A stretch of 64,000 bases of DNA. It comes from Psococerastis gibbosa (lineage: Eukaryota; Arthropoda; Insecta; Psocodea; Psocidae). Made by a program: the position numbers and the translations under genes. Below the pieces are notes generated by a model. It was not told where the DNA came from. It saw only the letters and a list, made by a program, of their open reading frames with translations, and did no database searches. Shown piece after piece: positions 33,540-45,100 of this stretch (position 1 is the stretch's first letter; every line of letters begins with the position of its first letter). The stretch covers positions 17,912,855 to 17,976,854 of the forward strand of contig OZ020491.1 of assembly GCA_963971405.1 (NCBI GenBank), written 5' to 3'.

Positions 33540-35987
33540 TCAATGCTTATGTTTTTTTTTCTCACGATAACGGTCATTATCAATTTCAATTTGTAACAGC
33601 TCGCCAGGCTCATCATCACCCAACTCGAGTTCGCTTTCGGATTCTTCAGTGTCTTCTCTCTCTCGACAGGCGACCGTCTTACGAAAATCACGGTAGTTCT
33701 CGTTGGCCCAGTCAAGACTGAGGTCGTCGCCGCTATCATCATTTGCAGCTAGAGTGTACCTGATAGGTGCCTCTCTGCGAGACGCCCCGTGGTAGCTGAC
33801 TACTTTCTTGCGAAGGTTCAGCCGCTCACGCAGGTCTCCTGTAATTAACATATACACGTTATCAGGAAAATGTACAAAGCAAGCATGGCGGGAAGAAGAC
33901 TGAAGTGACGTCCATGAAACCACTGGAAGGACGAACTAGCAACCGACTTCCGCGAGTTGGAAGTCAGTAGATTGAAGAGGTTAACTGTAAACTGTAAAAT
34001 TGGGATAAATATATTACTTACTTACTCACAGTAATTAAATTGTTTTTACGCGATTAACCTTTTTATATAAAATAAATAAATAAAATAAAGCTGTAGCAAG
34101 AGAGAAGATCGCCTATCAACCTTAAGGCCTAGATCCCCTTTGTGTTGTCGTGTCACGGTGTTTTTTTTATAGATGCAATTAAAAACTAGCAATAAAATAG
34201 CCCAAAGGAAAATCCTTATGGGCGGCAAAATAAAATTACACTGGAATATCGATCTTGAGGTGACATTGGGGAATTATAGACATTGTTCCCCTACATTTTG
34301 CTATTTTGACTCGCCAATACCCCGGTCCCTGCAGAGGACAGTGAGCGTTGATGTATTCAGGACCACCACAGACGGGGAAGACCAATCAGATGACATCTTC
34401 CGGGAAACAGCAAGGGGATACTGGTCAGCGCGTCACAAAATGGCTAACCTGCCAAGGGTGGGCGTTGGCTAGTAAGTAGTAAGTACATTTTGCTATATAG
34501 TATATACTTGGCCGGCGAAAGGAGTTCCATAAAAATAAATTATATTACGCTCCCTGACTAATTCCTACTACGTGGTTGAATAAATTACCTGAATTCTGAG
34601 CAATTCTTTTAATCTTTTGCTTCTCTTCCTCCTTGTCTGCGTGCATTCGCGGCAATTTCCTCCGGCGAGACAAGCTGAAACAAAATCATAACTTGAGCTC
34701 AAATTCCTTCCATCACTGCAGTAATCCGCTTTTAAATAACTTTACAATGAACTGGACATGGCCCCAGTTACGTTGAACAAACATAGCTCAGGACAGTCTC
34801 AGATTTACTCTGCCCTAATGTCTTACATGGACACTTAACCAGTAACAAAAAAAAAGACGTTGAAATAACTTTTGGTATGTAAACATAGAAGAGTGGGAAC
34901 CACTAGGCTAGAACACGTTGGCGGCGGTTGGAAAGCCCAAAGGTCGGCTAAACAAGCACAATTCTGTTTCAATAAAATAAAATAATATAAATTACCTGTC
35001 ATCATCTTCTTCAGAAGATCCGTCTGATTCAGATGAAGGAAATATAACTGGCGGCTGGGTTCTTCGTTTTTCAACAGCTCTCAGTAGGTAGTTATCTACA
35101 AAGCGAGACTCGATTTCGTCGTTTAGTGATGTCCTCAGATCAGGGATATTTCTTGGTACGGCCGCTGCAAAACCTATTCTTTCAATACCTTCACCGCGTC
35201 CCCATGTCATGGCTAAATCACCCCATGGATTTTTCTGTGGCTCCTCCACATGTATTTCTTTGTGCTTCAATTTTTTTGACTTGTGTCTGTGTCTTCGTTC
35301 GTGACGTTGACGGCCAATTGTTTTCTTGTCATCTTTATTTGCGTATCGCATTAGTATTTCATTACTGAGATCACAGGGTATACCTTTTCGCCATTTACCA
35401 GGCGGTATGTCAAATTTCAACTTGAAAGCATCTACTGAAACTGCTGTTGGATCTATGTCACAATCACTACTTGAGTCATACATATCTGAATCCATTTTAG
35501 CTCTATTTTCCAAATTTTTAATCTCTATTGATAAATAAAGCAGAGCTCTTGCTGGTAATATCTCGTCGTACCATTCAACATTGCAACCTTCTTCCAGCCA
35601 TTCAACATGGGCAGGTGCGAGCGCACTGAAATATTCATAAATATCTTCGGTGGTCATTTTTCTTGTACCTCGCATATGCACAGTGTTAAAACGATAATGT
35701 CTTTCATTTTCCTCATCAATGCCTAAGCTTGCATATAATGCAGCTAATTCATCTTTGGCTACTGCTAAAGATAGATCACCTACTAGAGCAAACCTTCGCG
35801 TTACATCCGTCTGTATGGTGTCACTTTGGGTTTCATGCGAATCATTTGCAGCTGCAGCCTTTGTGTCACATTCTTCGCCTTGCACCATTTCTTCATCGTC
35901 ACTTATTTCACCTTCTTCCATTTCTTCAGCCTCAAACTGTTCTACTTTCATATTTTCTTTATTAAAGGCCGATAATGCAGCGGCCAT
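33540..35987 (-). CDS. NCBP3: nuclear cap-binding protein subunit 3
   Basis: NCBP3 pairs with NCBP1/CBP80 in an alternative nuclear cap-binding complex for mRNA export. The exons on minus are 35987-34996, 34674-34589 and 33838-33540. They join in phase to 458 codons plus stop (human about 620, so the acidic middle is shorter). There is an acidic stretch at residues 22-37 (EEMEEGEISDDEE), and an RRM-like core with TTEDIYEYFSALAPAHVEWL and CNVEWYDEILPARALLYLS. Next come LMRYANKDDKK, a His/Arg/Lys-rich nuclear-type region, a DLRERLNLRK repeat in exon 3 and a Lys/His tail. Its start codon lies 117 bp from that of SMPD4, in divergent orientation. No breaks are seen. Confidence 0.92.
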
Positions 35988-36104
35988 TTTTCTTGTTTGG
36001 AAACTTTATTTTGGGCCTGCCCTATTTTAATTTTTTTGTATGGAAATAGTTTGGGCCTCCCAAAAATGAAACTTAAACCAAACAATAACAAAGGAAAATA
36101 CAAA
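35988..36104. promoter_or_regulatory. bidirectional promoter region NCBP3/SMPD4
   Basis: Only 117 bp lie between the two start codons, so the core promoters and both 5' UTRs overlap or are very short. No TATA-like box is evident at a fixed distance. The function is inferred from position. Confidence 0.6.
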
Positions 36105-39100
36105 ATGGCGCTAACCGGCCAGGAATCAATTAATAACGTAAGTAAAATCATTATCTAAATAATTTATTGTAAAATATAATTTCAACTGCGTTGTGCACGG
36201 AAAGAAGTATGATTATAGTATTATGTAGATTTATAAGCTGCAGAGAATACCCATCTAAATTGTTAGAAATAGACTCCATTGTATCGTACGCAACGGAATT
36301 ACACCTACTGTAGGATTGGTCAAACTATTATTATTAGACGCGATGTAATTTATACATAAAATCGAAGTAATACCATGTGTGCGTGTTATAGGAAACCAAC
36401 AGTGAAATGCACTAATAAGTTTTCCACTGCTCATTCAATCAGCTCGTTCCATTTTACAATCGTTGTTCCCTCTTTAATTTAGCTTGGAGCCGTTTCCTGA
36501 ACGCAGTCACTAATGGTGCTTGTTTAATTGTCTCTGGTAGGTTATTATACTTTGAGATAACTTCAACGTATTTCATAGGATTCCTGATACCCCTCGCGAT
36601 GTTGAAGTAAAATGATAAGAAGATGGTAAGATGATCGTATACATCAGATCACTTCGGTGGTTAGCCGGCTTTTCATCTGTCAATAATCCGTCATTTGTGC
36701 ATCAAAAAGGCCGTTGGCGGTTTTGAATTAATGGCATATTTTATTTTCAGATTCAGCTACGATTTCAAAAAGCTCTACTATTGTATCCGATACCACGCCG
36801 CATTGATGAACTGCTGGCTGTTTTTCGTGAATGCAGCATCAAAGAGCTTCAAATATTTTACCCCGTCTTGATTGAGAATATATTTGGCATCTCAGCCACA
36901 ACACCAGGATGGAAGTTAAGAACAATCACTCGCCTCGATTCGCCAATGTCATTCGACATGATTTTGCGATTTTTTCACCCGGGAGGTCCATTGATTGACA
37001 TAGCTTATAAACTTTTATCAGATATTTATTTGAAGTATCACTACTCGTTGTCATATTTGCCACCCAGTTTCCGACAACTCATTGAAAGTGGTAACGTGCC
37101 GCCATTTTACGTAGACAAATTGCAAATGGATCCAACAACAAGAGCTCCTCAGTCGCTACTGCTCAGTATCCTTTTAAATATTATTTATGGACCCTCGAAT
37201 TTACATACGTCGTACGGCATTGAGAATAAATGTTTCTCGACGAAATGACTGGAGGCTCACGTATCACACCTGGGAAACAGGAACTGATTGTTGGTGTTTA
37301 ATTGTCCATTATCAAAGATGGACAGGAATCATGAGTTGAAATTAAGGGTAATTTTTATTGAGGCCGTTTCGATGAAAAAAATACATAATACAGTTTTTCA
37401 ATGATTAGATCCTTGACTAAAGTTTTCAGATTCATTTGAGCTGTATATGTTTCATTTCTCGTTCCACTTGGTGTCGCCATGGGAAGTACGTTCTGATCGT
37501 CCTACTTCTAGCAGCAACGAAACAGTGTACCTCCACTTAACGGACCAATACTTGTCGCATTTTTTGCCTATTGAGACGTCTGTGGTGTTACCTATGGTGT
37601 TGTTGAATCAAAATGCTCCTAGATCTCCGCCCCCACAGGTAACGACACCATCTACCATTAGAAATAAAATTATTTTGAATAATTAATTGCGTTCAAGGGG
37701 ATTACATAACATGTCAAGTCGATATGTTTGTGTTGTAACGAGCTATCACCTGCCTTTCTCCCATTGACCGAGTTGTTTGTGTGGACCCATGCGCTCTATT
37801 TAGAGTTTTAATAACTAAAGGAGAAGTGAAGGGAAAATGTGAAAATAAGTAATAATATTGTTGGAACTATGCATAGACGAAACCTTTATGATGTCTACTA
37901 AGATGAAATTTCATCTCCTCCATTTGAATTTTCTTCCCCATAGCTTCATTGCCAATTACAGAAGTAAAAATCATATAAAATGTTTGAAGTTAATAGGATT
38001 CTACTTACTTTACTTTATCCAACTCCCGTCCTTGGCTGTTCAGCTATGCGACGCCGACCCTCCCAGTATCCGCCTGTAGTGGTAGTGTTCTGGAGCTGGG
38101 GACAGTTTGTCAAGTGGTCCCCTTCCGTCCGACAAATTTCGTTGCCTGGCAGGCCGATTAGAAATAGTCATGCCCTGTTAGGATGAGGAAGAAAGCTACA
38201 GACGCATGCAGTTCCATATTTCTGAGTATTTGCCCATCTGTCGCAACTGTGGTAGGATTCTTGGCTGAGTTCTATAATATAAATCAGGGAGAGCTGTTGC
38301 TGAAAGAAAAGGTTTTACCACTTGCAGGTGCAGCCTGTACGAATTTCGAAATTGTTCAAAAGTCCAACACTGACCTTGAACACGACGGCGCAATCGGTTG
38401 GTGCGCAGTCCCATGCGGAGATCTGGCGGAGCGAATCCCTTCTACACATCATTATATACTTCTGGCTGTATGTCCCGGATGAGTTGAGGACGTTGAATAC
38501 ATCTCAGGTATGTTTAATACTCTGGCTATGGTACCGAGGCCATTGTCAGCTCCTGTCCGAACAATCAGTGTGGAACTTTGGTGATAGCCATTATCTAAGG
38601 AGATTTATGAACGTACGCCTAGAGAACCAATTAGCCTTGTCCTATGCTAGAGGTAGGTGTACGACGATTCTGAGCAACGAAGTTGTCGGGAGTCTCTTTG
38701 TTTATTATTTACCATCCTATTTAATAATGGACGGACCCCAGACCGAACGGTTCGGTCCCCCCGATTTTTTTTTTTTTTTTTTTTGGTTTGGTCCTTGGTG
38801 GTTTGTCCGACCAATATTCCATCATGCATTTCAATCAATCGCCAATCCTGTTGTAGGATCTCAATCTGTCAATGGATGAATCCTGCCCTATACTATAAGG
38901 CCCGGTACACGCGGACGATTCTCCCCGTCGCGATTATCCGACGTCTTTTCCATTGTAGGGATAGGGTGACTGGTCGATGCAAAACCACAGAATCTGCTTC
39001 AGAAGATTTCTATGGTCTAGTGTTGTGTCTATGGAAAGCCCGTACACTTTCGTGCGGTCGGCTTCACGTCAGCTTCTGATATTGTCAAGAAATCGACATG

Positions 39101-42100
39101 AAAACTTATGCTCGCCCTATGGCTATAATAGAAAAGCCGTCGGCAAATCGAAACTGGGAGAATCGTAAAGGTAGAGAACCTGGCGATACATAAATTTGTT
39201 GTTATTGTTTGCAATAGATATGATTATTTATCTATTTATAATACTACACAACAGATTCTAAAAAAAGAGCGCCATTTACTGGTACCAAAGAATGATGTAA
39301 ATCGCAGTAAAGGGATGCGTGATGATATAATTACAAAGACTTTCACGGCCGGAGTTGCCTGATGAAGCAGCAGACCTATTGTGGCTATTTGGGATTAGTG
39401 TAACACCGGGGTTTATATTTTAATACCGCATTACTCCAAGCTGTTAGCTATTGATTCAATTGTTTTAAAAAAAAGAGTGCAAAATGCACGGGAAGTTCAA
39501 ATGAATAAATTATTGGAATACAAGAGAATGTTTTGTTTTAATTAAATTGTTTTATAATTGAAAGAAATACTAATAAACAAGAAAGTGTTGTTGTTTCTAA
39601 CGCCTGCTTTCAGCATTTCTGCTTTAAGCAACCCTGTCAGCCTGGCGGGGGGAGTGAGTCTGTTTGTTAACTTGAGGCACCCTAAGGGCAGACTCTTTCA
39701 CCTCGGGGAAAGGGGAGTTGACTAACAGGGTGGACCTCCTGATTATAGTGGATTCCGAACCACTTGGTGAACATGGTAAAGTCACACGATTAAATCGGAG
39801 GTGACCAGGACTCGACTTATACTGCCTAAGTGAGTTATCATGTCCCACCAGGTTCCCCTGCCAACGCTGTGCACACTACCAAGTTGTCGCAGTTTGAAAC
39901 ATGCTCTGCTCTAATGGAATCAACATGGTAAGGCCGTTGGCATCATGAAAGTGTACAGGTAGAATTTGAAGTATAATAAGAATTTTAATTAATAATACCA
40001 CTAAGGGAGAAAAAATTGAAGTGATCAAAAATATAGCCGAGGATTAATTTATCAATTTTCCCGCGCATTTGTTTCAAACAATTGAATCAATAGCTAATAC
40101 CTTTGGGGTTATTTAATACCGTCACGTGTCACCTTACTAATGCTGTATTAAAAAATAAACGCCGGTGTTACGCTAATCCCGAATCGCCATAATAGGATTG
40201 CAGTTGGTAGATCGACAGCGGCCAATTATCCCGGATTCGGATGCGTCATGGTTTCTAAATTCTTGTTTCTTATTAAATAATATAATTATAATATTATAAT
40301 TTTTGGTTTCATGTTTCAGATGTCGCCTTCACGGTCTCATTATTCTTCATTCAATAATTCAAATTCTTCAATGAACCCCCAATTTTCATTTGTAAGTATC
40401 ATGTAAGATAACATGCCAAAGTCTATTCATTGATGTTAAGTCGTTCAGTCGCCTCTGTAGGTTAGTACCCGCGTCTCTGATCGCATGGCGTATAAAGACT
40501 CACACAAGTGCAAGTACGTTACCACCTGGCCATCGAAGTCGATTTTATAATAATTCTTTTTTTCCAGGATTGGCAGGAATCGAGGGTGACTGGAGAACAT
40601 CTGAGGATTGTCCGGAACCTGATAAAGCATATGCATTACTTTGCAAACAACCTTAGAAATGACGCAAGTTTTATGGACGAAATGAGGCGCACTATTCGGA
40701 GTGTCTTGCAAATTCCTATATACAATTTCCTGAAGCATAATATTCATCACTGGCCCTTGGATTCTTCATTCCTTCTCATGTTGGAGACGTACCTTAGCTA
40801 TATTCAGCCTTGGCGGTATCAACGATATGACTCAGTGTATGAATTTTTAGTTATTATCAATTACCAATTAAACTTCACAATAGTGGCTCTGAGAAAATAC
40901 ACATCCTTACAGCTCTTGACTGATCATTATAGTTTATGACCTGATCATTTCGTAAAGCAAGCATAGGGTCCGATTTCAACTAACTTTGTTAACTGCAATA
41001 TGACGCAGATGTCACAACACAATTTCACTCATTTCCACTGTTACTTAACACCTTTTTTCAGATTAGTTTATTAAACATGGTCGTATCGCAGCGTATTGTT
41101 GTTTTAATTAACTGTAACTTATATTGGTAATTTTCTCTGAGTTATTTTTGAATTTAACCTAATTGCAGGTGTATTCAAGAAAATCTCGAAAAATGTATGG
41201 GTCTATGGCGGCTATTCCACTATTTCAAATTTGATTTGAGATTTTTTGTTTGTTTTGTTTTAAGGAGACTTATGTAGATACTTAACTTATCTATTATAAA
41301 TTATGTTACTAAGTCTGCTACCATATTATAACTTAATTTATAATAGATAAGGTAATAGTCTCCTTAAAACAAAACAAACAAAAAATCTCAAATCAAATTT
41401 GAAATAGTGGAATAGCCGCCTACCCGAAGGTGGTATTTTTTCTTCGACTTCCCCTACTGTAAACTCCACGTGCCGCCTATGGCTACATCTTTGTTGCTAA
41501 CTTCCCCACTTGGCTTGTTGTTTCGTGAAATCGTAATAAATATTTTACCATGGTGTTCGCAGGACTCAGACTGGTCAAGGTACAACAGTAGACTCAATAT
41601 GGTTGTCTTACATCACTGATAATTTGGAAGCTTACACTAGTATAGTTGCAGAGCTTCTATCTAGATTCTTGAGAATGGATTTGTCGTCTCCTCGTCACGC
41701 ACATATGGTAATATCATTATTATTTTATTGGCCTTAATTTTTAAGTTAGATATAAGATATACCATGCAGAGTGGTGGTACGGACTCTGACTTTCACCCGA
41801 AAGGTTGTTGGTTCGAGTCCCACCCTGGCTACATTTTCTGGCCATGCTTCGGAGGGCATGTAAAGCAGGTGGTCCCGGGTCTTCCTTGTTGCGTGTAAGA
41901 GAGGGCTTTATAGCTCATTGTTAAAAATTAACTTAGTAAAGTTTTACGTAATAAATTAAAAAATATACACAACCGGTTTCGGCTCACGCCATCGTCAAGT
42001 GCAATTGAAAGACAAACAAGAAAGCCCTAACTCCGCTTAGTAATAGAACAACAACAGTCCTTATTTATACAGTATATAATTATATATATAACACAACATT

Positions 42101-45100
42101 AAGATAAAACGTTCGGAAGCATTTGCAAACAAAGTACATGCCTTGTAGAAATTCCCACAAAAACGAGCCAGCTACCAACTGCCACCGAAGTCCCTAATCT
42201 GAGATGTAATATGTTTTATTTTAAACCAGGTGTATCGGTTATCGAAAGTCCTGGCCGAGCCCAATTTACCGAGCTTACTGCGAAAAGCTGACTTGGCCGC
42301 ACAGGAAAATCACGTGGTATTGTTTACTTCCGCTACCGAGGAAAAAGTATCAGCTCTTCTTCGTACACTGACGCGAACCATGGCCATTTTGTCCACTGCT
42401 GAAATGAATGCGCAAGAAAAGAAAAATTTGAGTTTTATGCAGGTAAGCTAATAGCTAAACAATTTTCTCAGATACCGCTAGTAGCCATAGAAAACGAAAA
42501 TAATAAAATACTGGGGTTGGTGAAGGCCCATGCGTGTAGTAGTAAGTTTACAAAAAAGTCAAAACTGTTTGAAACTTATTTTTACTCTATCCAATGCCAG
42601 CTCTTGGCGTCTTTGCCATTCACCGACGAGCCTCGAGTTCGAATTACATTTTTCCACTTTAGCTACTCTGAAGCTATAATACTATATGAAATAAAAAAAT
42701 TCGTCTATTGGAAAGACTTCCATTGTAAGCAGGAAAAAATCCCTTCCGGCTCTGGCCGATCAGGTGTAGGGAGGTTCCGCAGACCCTGTTTTTCCTCTAC
42801 GCTACCTATGTAATAAAATATGAAAAAATACTTCATTACTTTCCCGACCACAACATCAACACTCAAAACATTATTGTGTTCCAAATTTCGAACCACAATG
42901 ACGACTATGAATTTTTACTTATCAAATTATTTTCACTTTGACTGGACGCCATCTTAAAATGGTTGATTTGTCGTAAAAGGTGTTTTCACCATTATCGTAG
43001 ATAATACGAGCTTTCAGTCAAATTTTAATTCATTCCACTGCGACCAATTATATAGGGTTTCAATCGGCCGCCATCTTGTAACTGAACAGTGGATCTAACT
43101 GGTTAACGAACTCGATCAAGACATTTTTTGTATGATCAATTTTTGTACCAAGTTTCATCAAAATCGGATAATATTTACGGAAGTTAGAGTGTTTCCTAAA
43201 ATCGATATATACATACATACATATATATATACATATATATATATATATATGTATAACATTTTGAACGGCGGGTGGTTTTAGGCTCAAGGGATCATGAAAT
43301 GAAAAGTTGTGAAGAAGTTTTCCGCAAGTCGAACATTGGTTCTCAATAATCGTAATTTCTGATTATAGAGGCTCCGAGAGTGGTTTTTGCTCCTGGGCAA
43401 TGCCGATTACTCTTCTACCGATCGGAAAACAACATTGGCTTATTTAGAACACACAATCAATTGGCTCAGCGCAGTATTTAACGTGTACCCGCCCGATGCC
43501 GCTGACCAGGGGACTACTGCTTCTGTCCAGCCCTCCATGCTGGACCCTGCCCTAGCCCAAAAACGCGTTGCTAGCATCAAGTACGGCGGGAACCCAGATC
43601 TAGAACCAATTCGCTCGACTGAAGTGGCCTCTCTAGTCCGCTTGTTTCTTCGTTTATCTCGCGATCTTAATGAAGCGGTATGTACCTTTTACTAATATAC
43701 ACGGACGATTTGAACGCCAGTGATTCGCCCCATGCTTGTGTGTATGAGTGAGTGAGTGTTTTAGTCTTAAGAAATTTGTTTCTTTTTCTTTTCCTTGTAT
43801 TGCAAATTTATACTGTTTTTGTTGCTGACCCCTAGTTGAGTTTAACAGAGGCCCTTATGGCCCCTAACTCCGCTAGGATGGTCTCAGCTATGGGACCATG
43901 GCGCAGCCGGCGGGTACCATCACGAGCCCTGTGAGTTTGGTGCTGAATGACTTTAATTTAGACATAAGGAAATTGAAAGACCTGCAAACAAGTGCAAAAA
44001 ACTGGGCAACTGGTGAGTTTGAAAAAAGAAAAATACTGCGTGCTGATTATGATCAGCTTTGTGACCTTCTTAGTCAGGTGTCAGTGTTGGTCGCACGCAC
44101 GGAGACGCGGGCCCAAACCATGTGCCAACTGCTAGCCCCTGCTCATGCAAAACTTGAGACTGTTGAGAGCGATGTCAAAGAGCTGACAAAAAAAGTTCCG
44201 GCAAAAAGTCCATCTTTTGCCGATAAAGTGAAGCTCCCAAGTGTTAAGTCAAGCCAACCAAACGAATCAAATAGGCAATCAATGCAGCAGCTTAAACCCC
44301 GAGACAAAGTTCTTGTCATCAAACCAAAAACTCTCAAAGGTTCTGATAAAGAGGAGAGCCTGCAAATTAGGGAGACCCTTAAAAACTCCATCACCGAGCA
44401 GCAGGGCACCAAAATAAAGAGGGCTATTAACGTCCGGGGAGGGGGAGTGCTGCTAGTCCTCGACCCTAGAGAGGACAAGAATAAGCTCAGGAGCAGTATC
44501 GTCTCCCAAGACCCTGAGCTGATTGTCTCCGAGCCATCAGATAGGATGCCCCGAGTTATCCTGTACGATGTCCCGTCAGAGCTAAGCAAGAATGGGCTGG
44601 CCACAAGTTTTTTCTCAAAAAATCTGGACCGATCAATCTCAGTGGACAAGAGCAAGGACTTCGTGCCCTTGTACAAAACCGGGCCCAAAGGTAAGAGCAC
44701 AAGTCACTGGGTGGTGGAGTGCTCGCCTGAAGTGAGGAAGACGATCACTGGAGCATGACGGGTGTATTTGGATTGGACCTCCTGCAAAGTCAAAGACCAT
44801 GTAGCTGTATCCAGGTGCTACGCATGCCACAAATATAATCACTCAGCAAAATTTTGTTCCCAGCAAAGTAGCCCAATCTGTGGGCATTGTGCAACCGTTG
44901 GCCATGTTTACAAAGACTGCCCTACCAAGATTAGCCACTCCCCAATTTGCATAAATTGTAAGCGAAATGGCCTCCAAGATTTTAATCACAAGGTTAATTC
45001 AGTTACTTGCCCTTCTTATTTAAAAGCCATGAAACAATTAATTGACAATACCAATTATGGCCTTGACTTCTAAGGGTAGTAAATATTTGCAATCTATCTT

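Noticed and set aside
44143-44700. 185-residue minus-strand frame inside LINE ORF1
   Set aside because: It is a shadow of ORF1 in the opposite strand with a low-complexity Ser/Leu pattern.
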